Position numbers and translations under genes: made by a program. The notes under the pieces are model-generated. The model searched no databases. It was not told where the DNA came from and saw only the letters and a program-made list of their open reading frames with translations. Positions 57,584 through 64,000 of a DNA stretch of 64,000 nucleotides are shown here, piece by piece. Every line of letters begins with the position of its first letter. Positions within the stretch are counted from its first letter, which is position 1. The stretch comes from Oscillospiraceae bacterium (GTDB lineage Bacteria; Bacillota; Clostridia; Oscillospirales; CAG-272): the NCBI GenBank assembly GCA_015065385.1, contig SVQK01000056.1, forward strand, positions 1 through 64,000. Direction: 5' to 3'.

Positions 57584-58605
57584 GTTCTTTCACCTCCGAA
57601 TACGGACGCGTACCGTTCTGCCAGCTCGTCGGGCGTCATGCGGACCACCCGGCAGGAACCCGGCTCCTCCACCGTGACCGCGTCGATCCCGCCCCCCGCG
57701 CTCTTCTTGTCGTGGAGCATGGCCTCCCGGACGGCGGAGACGGGAAGGGAAACCGAGACGGGCAGATTCAGCTTTTCGAGAACCGGGACGAGCCGTTCCC
57801 TCACCGCGGGGGCGCACATCGGCAGCATCCCGAGGGCGACGCATTCCCCGTGATAGAGCTCCGGGGCCGCCGCGCTCTCGATGGCATGTCCGACGGTGTG
57901 GCCGAAATTCAGGATCTTCCGCAGTCCCGCCTCCCGCTCGTCCGCCTCCACCACGGCCTTCTTGATCCGGAGCGAGCGGACAATGATCTCGCCGAGCGCG
58001 GATTTGTCCGCGGGATCCTCCTCCTCGAAGAGACGGAACAGCTCCGCGTCCGAGGTCAGCGACATTTTCAAAGCCTCCGCCATGCCGTTCGAGAGGTGGC
58101 GCGGGGAGAGGGTTCCGAGGGTGTCCGGATCGATCAGAACGCCCTTCGGCTGCCAGAAGGAACCGACGACGTTCTTGACGCCGTGAAAATCCACCGCGGT
58201 CTTGCCCCCGATGGAGGAATCCACCTGTGAGAGCAGGGTGGTCGGGATGTTGTAGAAGTCGATCCCGCGCATGTAGAGGGACGCGGCGAATCCGACCAGA
58301 TCCCCGACGACGCCCCCGCCCACCGCGACGGCGCAGTCATGCCGGTCGAATCCGTTTTCAAGCATCGCCGAGAGCAGGATTTCGAGAGTCTGCATGGATT
58401 TGGACGCCTCGCCCTCCGGGATCGTGAGGATCACGGGATGCTTCACATTCCGCGCAACGGTTTTGACATATTCCCCGGGCACGCCGGAATCGGTCACCAG
58501 CAGCGCCCGCCGGTCCAGACGGAAGAGCTCGCCCGCCCGGGACAGCGCGCCGGATTCCACGATGATCCCGTAGCTTCTCTCGCCGAGATTCATGGTCAGC
58601 GTCAT
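57580..58605 (-). CDS. aroB: 3-dehydroquinate synthase
   Basis: 341 aa; DCAVAVGGGVVGDLVGFAASLYMRGIDFYNIPTTLLSQVDSSIGGKTAVDFHGVKNVVGSFWQPKGVLID. Confidence 0.93.
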   Translation of the reverse strand: MTLTMNLGERSYGIIVESGALSRAGELFRLDRRALLVTDSGVPGEYVKTVARNVKHPVILTIPEGEASKSMQTLEILLSAMLENGFDRHDCAVAVGGGVVGDLVGFAASLYMRGIDFYNIPTTLLSQVDSSIGGKTAVDFHGVKNVVGSFWQPKGVLIDPDTLGTLSPRHLSNGMAEALKMSLTSDAELFRLFEEEDPADKSALGEIIVRSLRIKKAVVEADEREAGLRKILNFGHTVGHAIESAAAPELYHGECVALGMLPMCAPAVRERLVPVLEKLNLPVSVSLPVSAVREAMLHDKKSAGGGIDAVTVEEPGSCRVVRMTPDELAERYASVFGGERT

Positions 58606-58606
58606 C

Positions 58607-59695
58607 TCATTTTCCTCCCGTCCGGTATGAGCCCAGTACTTTCAGTTTGTCGCAGACCGCGGAGAGCTCTTCGAGCATGGAGCGCCCGTTGTCCGAGCGG
58701 ATATTGCCCTCGCCCTCCACGGTGAAGTAGTAGTTCCAGAGGAGCGTTTTGAGCGGCCGGGAATGGAGGCTGCGCATATTGTAGCCGTGCCGCCCGATGA
58801 TATTCACCGCCTCGGCGAGCGACCCCGCCTGATTCTTGACCGAGAAGACGAGGAAAAAGCTGTCGTCCTCCCGGCCCGGCGCGTCGTTTTCCGTGCGGGA
58901 GAGGACCGCGAACCGGGTGGTGTTCTGCCCGCTCTCGTTGATCTTGCGGGCCAGCACCTCGAGACCGTAAAGCCGGGCCGCTTCCTCCGTTCCGATCGCG
59001 GCGAGGGAGGCGTCCCCCAGTTCCGCGACGAATTTGGCCGCCTGCGCGGTATTGCCGTATTCCCGGGTCTCGAATCCGTGCTCCCGGATGAAGGGGGCGC
59101 ACTGGCTCAGAGCCTGCAGATGGCTGATCACGGTGCGGATCCCGCCGAGCTTTGTCCCCGGGAGGACCAGAAGATTCTGGGTCACGGCGAGCTCGAGGAT
59201 CCGGTTGACGTAAAGCGGCCCGGAGAAGAGCAGGTCGTACACCGCGCTGACCTCGCCCGCGAAGCTGTTCTCCATCGGGAGCACCGCCAGATCGCAATCC
59301 CCGCTTTCCGCCGCTCCGTATGCGGCAGCGAAGTCGGGGCAGGGGACCGGGATCCCGTCCGGGAAGAGTTTTTTCACGGCTTCTTCCGCAAAGGCTCCGG
59401 GAACGCCCGCGTACGCGATCCTCATTCCCGAAATCAGCCGGGTCTGATACGCGCGGGAGGTCGCCATCATGTCTTTCAGAAAGCGGACGTAGTAGTCCCG
59501 GAGAACCGGATCCCCGATCCTTCCGCTGCCCGCCCGGATCACGGCCTCTTCCCGTTCCGGATCGAGAACCGGAAGACCGCGCTCCTTCTTGTAGGCCGCC
59601 ACCTGTTCCGCCGCTCTCATCCGCTCCTCGAACAGGACGGCCATTTTCGCGTCGGTTTCGGATATGATCTGCCTTGCCTTTTCCAGCTCGTTCAT
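58607..59695 (-). CDS. pheA: bifunctional chorismate mutase/prephenate dehydratase
   Basis: MNELEKARQIISETDAKMAVLFEERM (CM), MRIAYAGVPGAFAEEAVKKLFPD and LAVLPMENSFAGEVSAVYDLL (PDT), ACT-like C-terminus; start refined from 59914. Confidence 0.9.
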   Translation of the reverse strand: MNELEKARQIISETDAKMAVLFEERMRAAEQVAAYKKERGLPVLDPEREEAVIRAGSGRIGDPVLRDYYVRFLKDMMATSRAYQTRLISGMRIAYAGVPGAFAEEAVKKLFPDGIPVPCPDFAAAYGAAESGDCDLAVLPMENSFAGEVSAVYDLLFSGPLYVNRILELAVTQNLLVLPGTKLGGIRTVISHLQALSQCAPFIREHGFETREYGNTAQAAKFVAELGDASLAAIGTEEAARLYGLEVLARKINESGQNTTRFAVLSRTENDAPGREDDSFFLVFSVKNQAGSLAEAVNIIGRHGYNMRSLHSRPLKTLLWNYYFTVEGEGNIRSDNGRSMLEELSAVCDKLKVLGSYRTGGK

Positions 59696-59803
59696 GGGGA
59701 AAACCCTCCTGATCAACAGAAAAACACAGAAAACGGGATGCTGCCGTCTTCTGCGTTCTCTCGTAAAACGAACCGGACCGCGCCGGAACGCTTCGGATAT
59801 GAC

Positions 59804-59835
59804 AAAACCGCAGAAGACCTTCCGGCATTCTGCGG
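59804..59835 (-). terminator. attenuator terminator upstream of pheA
   Basis: Minus strand CCGCAGAATGCCGGAAGGTCTTCTGCGGTTTT. Confidence 0.8.
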
Positions 59836-59852
59836 CGCGTGAAAATCGACGT

Positions 59853-59936
59853 TCACTGTGCGGACCCAGACTGCCGGGAGCAGAGAGCGTAATAATAATA
59901 AAATCGCACAGCAAAGCAATCGATGCGGTTTTTCAT
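59853..59936 (-). CDS. pheL: aromatic amino-acid attenuator leader peptide (27 aa)
   Basis: MKNRIDCFAVRFYYYYALCSRQSGSAQ*; AAGGAG RBS; run F-Y-Y-Y-Y; followed 17 nt later by the terminator hairpin. Confidence 0.85.
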   Translation of the reverse strand: MKNRIDCFAVRFYYYYALCSRQSGSAQ

Positions 59937-60097
59937 CCTGCGCTCCTTCTCCGGGTTCAGATCCGGCTTTTGATGTGAATGATTATACCACGGAATGTAT
60001 GTTTTGTCAAGGATGATTGCGCGATGGAATCGAAATCGGCCATTTGTACGGAACCGTCCCCGTCTCCGCGCGCGGGTTCGGGTGATTTGACCGGAAA

Positions 60098-60763
60098 TCA
60101 GTCCTTGTTCCCGCGGAGTCCCTCGGACACTTTTTCCCGTCCCAGCAGCAAAAGCCGGGCAAAGAGCAGGTTCGCCGCCAGTATGACGAGGACGGTGATG
60201 TACCACCGCCCGCCGATGTTGAAGCCGTAGAAATCCGGCCATCCGCCCCGGTCCGCGCCGACGAAGATCACCATCCGGACGTAGACCGCTCCGTAGACCA
60301 GCGTCCCGGCGATCCCCGCAAAGGGGTTCTTCCTCGGGTAATCCGCCCCCGGCTCGAAGAACAGGAAGGAAACGATCGCCAGAACCGGGACGATCAGATG
60401 AAACCAGAAATTCGCGCCCGTGAGCACGGCGGCGTACCCGAAGAGCGGGCCGAGGAAGCAGAACACCGTCATCATCGTCAGCGTCAGAGCGGAGACGGAC
60501 ATGTAGCGGAGCAGGGACAGGACTTTCGGCACGCGGTCTCCCCCTCCGGCAAGCGTCCGGACCGCGCAGACCGCCATGGGGACGGCGGCGAGAGCGGCGA
60601 GGACGTTCGACAGGGTGGTGTAGTAGCGGAAGACCTTATACCTCGGCACAAAATCCGGTCGGTCCGGGATAAAGACAAGGGCGAAGATACAGACCGCCAC
60701 GATGACGAAAATCAGAAGATTCGAGACAAGGGAAAGGGCGGAGCGCAGGCGTTCGTTTTTCAT
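60098..60763 (-). CDS. multipass membrane protein, unknown function
   Basis: 222 aa; MKNERLRSALSLVSNLLIFVIVAVCIFALVF... several TM segments; start refined from 60850. Confidence 0.75.
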   Translation of the reverse strand: MKNERLRSALSLVSNLLIFVIVAVCIFALVFIPDRPDFVPRYKVFRYYTTLSNVLAALAAVPMAVCAVRTLAGGGDRVPKVLSLLRYMSVSALTLTMMTVFCFLGPLFGYAAVLTGANFWFHLIVPVLAIVSFLFFEPGADYPRKNPFAGIAGTLVYGAVYVRMVIFVGADRGGWPDFYGFNIGGRWYITVLVILAANLLFARLLLLGREKVSEGLRGNKD

Positions 60764-60782
60764 GGAGTCCCCTCCGAATCGG

Positions 60783-61589
60783 TCACTTGGCGTAGAGAGA
60801 TCCGACGATCCGGTTGAACAGCGAGGCGGGCAAAATCCGCGCGAGCGCACAGACGGCCTTGTAGGAGAACCCGATCGTGGACACCGGGGGAACCGACTTT
60901 CTCAGCGCCTGAGCCGCGATGTACACCCCGGCCTTGGCGGGATCCATGCCGTTCTGCTCGTCTCGCTCCATTTTCGATACGCTCCGGGAGATCCGGCCCC
61001 CGTATTCGTCGTCGCCGAGCGCGGATTTTTCCCTCGCCGCCGTGAATCCGGTCCGGATATCCCCGGGCTGAACGGCCGTGACGCGGATCCCGTACGGGCG
61101 CACCTCGTTGGCGAGCGCGGCGGAAAACGCGTTCAGCGCGGCCTTGGCAGAGGAATAGAACGCCTGAAACGGGATGGAGACGGGCGCGGCGACGGAGGAA
61201 ATATTGACGATCATGCCGTCTCCCTGCTTCCTCATGTGCGGCAGAACGGCCTTCGTCACGCTGACGGCTCCGAAGAAGTTCACGTCGAACTGCTTCTTCG
61301 CGTCGGAGAGATTCGTGAACTCGATCGCCCCGGAGATGCCGAATCCGGCGCAGTTCACAAGGATATCGATCCGTCCGGCGTCCGCGAGCAGGGAAGAGAC
61401 GGCCTCGTTTACGGCAGCCTCGTCCGTGACGTCCGCCGTCAGGGAGACGATCCCCGGGACGGAGGCGGGGCGGCGGCTGAGCGTGTACACCCGGCATCCG
61501 CGGTCCCGCAGGGCTTTCGCAGTCTCAAGCCCGATCCCGGAGGTCCCGCCAGTGACAAGGGCAGTACGTCCGGCTCCCTTATTCTTCAT
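60783..61589 (-). CDS. short-chain dehydrogenase/reductase (candidate 3-ketosphinganine-type reductase by context)
   Basis: 268 aa; TALVTGGTSGIGLETAKALRDRG, NCAGFGISG, YSSAKAALNAFS; overlaps the upstream PLP enzyme gene by 11 nt. Confidence 0.85.
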   Translation of the reverse strand: MKNKGAGRTALVTGGTSGIGLETAKALRDRGCRVYTLSRRPASVPGIVSLTADVTDEAAVNEAVSSLLADAGRIDILVNCAGFGISGAIEFTNLSDAKKQFDVNFFGAVSVTKAVLPHMRKQGDGMIVNISSVAAPVSIPFQAFYSSAKAALNAFSAALANEVRPYGIRVTAVQPGDIRTGFTAAREKSALGDDEYGGRISRSVSKMERDEQNGMDPAKAGVYIAAQALRKSVPPVSTIGFSYKAVCALARILPASLFNRIVGSLYAK

Positions 61590-62757
61590 GGGGAATGATG
61601 GAGGCGATGATGTCGTCCGCCTCTTCCACCAGCGCTTCGGTCAGGGTCGCCATGCAGGAGGTCCTCAGCAGGCATTCGTGCTCCGCGCAGGCCGGGGTGA
61701 TGACCGGGTTGACATAGACGCCGGCGTCGTACAGCTCGCGGGCTTTGCGGAGGGTGTTTTCCTCTTCGTAGGTGTAGATCGGAACCACGGGGGTTTCGGA
61801 TTCGATGATGCGGATATGGCGGTCGCGCAGGCACTTGCGGTGATACGCGCTGATATCGCGGAGCCTGTCCACGCGCTCGGGGTGCTTCTCGAGATAGCGG
61901 AGCGCGGCCAGAGCCACGGCACAGGAGGAAGGCGTGATGGACGCGGAGAAGATGAACGGACGGGACACATGGCGCACATATTCCACGACCTCGCGGGACG
62001 CGGCCATGTATCCGCCGAGGGAGGCGAGGGACTTGGAGAAGGTGCCCATGTAAATGTCCACCTGATCCTCGAGCCCGAAGTGGGACGCGGAGCCGCGCCC
62101 GCCCTTTCCGATGACGCCGAGCGCGTGAGCGTCGTCCACCATGACCTTCGCGCCGTACTTCTTCGCCAGAGCGCAGATTTCCGGGAGCTTGGCGATGTCG
62201 CCGCCCATGGAGAAAATGCCGTCCGTGACGATGAGGCAGCCGAAGGTGTCCGGAACCTTCTGCAGCTGGGCCTCGAGGTCCTCCATGTCGGCGTGCCGGT
62301 ACATCATCAGCCGTCCGAAGGAGAGGCGGCAGCCGTCATAGATGGACGCGTGGTTTTCGCGGTCGCAGATCACGGCGTCGTGACGGCCCACCACCGCGGA
62401 AATGATGCCGAGATTCGACTGGAATCCGGTGGAGAAGGTGGTGACGGCCTCCTTGCCGAGGAACCGCGCCAGCTCCTCCTCAAGCTCGATGTGCATGCGG
62501 AGCGTGCCGTTGAGGAAGCGGGAACCGGAGCAGCCCGTGCCGTACTGTTCGAGGGCGCGGATCCCGGCTTCGATCACCTCGGGCTCGGTGGTGAGCCCCA
62601 GATAGTTGTTGGAGCCGAGCATGATGCGCCGCTTGCCCTCCATGACCACCTCGCAGTCCTGACGGGTTTCCAGCGCGTGGAAATAGGGATAAATACCGGC
62701 GTCCTTCGCGTCGTCCACGCGGGAACGCTGCCTGCACTTGTCAAAAAGATCAACCAT
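61579..62757 (-). CDS. alpha-oxoamine synthase, serine palmitoyltransferase-like
   Basis: MLGSNNYLGLTTEPEVIEAGIRALEQYGTGCSGSRFLNGTLRMHIELE, VDDAHALGVIGKGGRG, MGTFSKSLASLGGYMA (SPT-type PLP-lysine motif); start refined from 62826. Confidence 0.85.
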   Translation of the reverse strand: MVDLFDKCRQRSRVDDAKDAGIYPYFHALETRQDCEVVMEGKRRIMLGSNNYLGLTTEPEVIEAGIRALEQYGTGCSGSRFLNGTLRMHIELEEELARFLGKEAVTTFSTGFQSNLGIISAVVGRHDAVICDRENHASIYDGCRLSFGRLMMYRHADMEDLEAQLQKVPDTFGCLIVTDGIFSMGGDIAKLPEICALAKKYGAKVMVDDAHALGVIGKGGRGSASHFGLEDQVDIYMGTFSKSLASLGGYMAASREVVEYVRHVSRPFIFSASITPSSCAVALAALRYLEKHPERVDRLRDISAYHRKCLRDRHIRIIESETPVVPIYTYEEENTLRKARELYDAGVYVNPVITPACAEHECLLRTSCMATLTEALVEEADDIIASIIPHEE

Positions 62758-62808
62758 GACGGATTTGCCTCCGGGAAGTTCAAAACTCCGAACTATATTT
62801 TTTGAGTT

Positions 62809-62837
62809 ATTATACGCCCTGAACATGGATTTGTCAA
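62809..62837 (-). promoter_or_regulatory. perfect-consensus sigma70/A promoter for the SPT-like/SDR pair
   Basis: Minus strand TTGACA-17 nt-TATAAT. Confidence 0.85.
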
Positions 62838-63042
62838 CAGGATTCGGAAAAACTTCATTGTTTATTCATGATTATCAGAAGTACGAAGTATTCACATGTA
62901 CGAATTGAGTTGTACGGCCTCCGGACGGCTGCGGAAAACGCCTGTCCGAACCGGGCGTGAGGTGAACTGCCCAAATCTTCTCGGGGAGAATTGTGCGGAA
63001 TGACGAAATGCGCATGAATACTAAAAAGTTCACGTCCTTTTC

Positions 63043-63071
63043 TTGAAATCCTGGGACGGATCGAATATAAT
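63043..63071 (+). promoter_or_regulatory. sigma70/A promoter
   Basis: TTGAAA-17 nt-TATAAT upstream of 63142. Confidence 0.75.
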
Positions 63072-63141
63072 ATTAGATTGATAGTTCAACCTTTTTGAAC
63101 ACCTTTTTCTATCCCTCAGCGGAAGGAGTGATCGCGTACCT

Positions 63142-64000
63142 ATGAAACTGAAACGCGTTTTGGCCCTGATCCTCGCCGGACTTCTTTTGAGCGCGGCCGG
63201 ATGCGGCGAGTCGGCGGAGAACACGGACTCCCCGCAAACGGACGACGGAGCCCAGCCCGCCTCCGAGACTCCCGGCAGCGAGGAAACCGTTCCCGAGGAA
63301 ACGGAGGAATCCTTCGATCCGGGACTCCCGGCTAAGGACTTCGGGGGCCGCACCTTCACGTTCATGACGAAGAACAGCGCCACATGGAGCGACTGGAAGG
63401 AATCCAGCGTCTGGTCCGAGGGCATGTCCGGCGAGGTGCTGAACGACGCCGTTTTCGAGCGGAACAACTATGTGGCAGAAACGTATAACGTCGAGTTCGT
63501 GGAATACGGTCCCGACTCCGGAAAGCTCTCCTCCGAAGCCGCCAACGCGGTCACAGCCGGGGACGCCACCTACGACGTGATCATGCCTCCCCTGAACGTG
63601 GCGGGCGAGCTTCTGAAGAAGGGCTATCTCGTCGATCTGACGCAGGTGGACAACCTCAATCTCAGCCAGAAGTGGTGGGATGAACGCTCCATCGCGGACC
63701 TCAGCATCGCGCACAAGCTCTACATGGTCTCCGGCGATATCAGCACGCTGAACAACGACGCCACATGGTGCACCATGATCAACCTCCAGCTGATCAGCGA
63801 CTACGATCTGAAAAAGCCCTACGAGTATGTCGCCAACGACGAGTGGACCTTCGACACCTACAAGCAGCTCTGCTCCACCGCCTCCCGCGATCTGGACGGC
63901 GACGGGGACTTCGATTCCGACGACGCCATCGCCAACCTGACCCAGAACGAGAACGCGACCGCCATGCTCGTGACCTTCGGCTATCATCTGATCGACAAGG
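63142..64000 (+). CDS. solute-binding-protein-like lipoprotein, truncated at the window edge
   Basis: Own translation MKLKRVLALILAGLLLSAAGCGESAENT...DLDGDGDFDSDDAIANLTQNENATAMLVTFGYHLIDK, open to the window end; not in the plus-strand ORF track. Confidence 0.85.
   Translation, partial: MKLKRVLALILAGLLLSAAGCGESAENTDSPQTDDGAQPASETPGSEETVPEETEESFDPGLPAKDFGGRTFTFMTKNSATWSDWKESSVWSEGMSGEVLNDAVFERNNYVAETYNVEFVEYGPDSGKLSSEAANAVTAGDATYDVIMPPLNVAGELLKKGYLVDLTQVDNLNLSQKWWDERSIADLSIAHKLYMVSGDISTLNNDATWCTMINLQLISDYDLKKPYEYVANDEWTFDTYKQLCSTASRDLDGDGDFDSDDAIANLTQNENATAMLVTFGYHLIDK

Noticed and set aside
59700-60000. T-box riboswitch upstream of pheA
   Set aside because: No T-box consensus or specifier-loop architecture seen; the leader peptide plus competing hairpins explain the region better.

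Overview
High-GC, Firmicutes/Clostridia-like chromosomal segment (taxon inferred from gene content, not proven) with about 50 supported protein genes and one tRNA-Arg(CCT). I saw no rRNA, CRISPR, prophage or IS element. Main content: saccharolytic genes (GH110-like, GH78-like, FAD oxidoreductase, esterases); six solute-binding-protein-like lipoproteins with no ABC permeases; a uronic-acid nucleotide-sugar cassette starting with an XRE-HTH/UDP-sugar-dehydrogenase fusion; a glycyl radical enzyme without an activase; a radical-SAM RiPP-type cluster (ABC exporter, HprK-like kinase, a 52-aa precursor missing from the ORF track, rSAM/SPASM, PqqD, S26 peptidase); a seven-gene aromatic amino-acid operon; and a serine-palmitoyltransferase-like/SDR pair. 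The strongest non-catalogue signals are the unlisted precursor peptide (30770..30928, -), a leader-peptide attenuator with a Phe-Tyr-Tyr-Tyr-Tyr run upstream of pheA (59804..59936, -), a three-copy dispersed intergenic repeat with a covarying hairpin, and a dense hairpin array at 37776..38062. Many long ORFs in the track are antisense shadows caused by high GC and were rejected. All family names are recognised by eye, with no database search.
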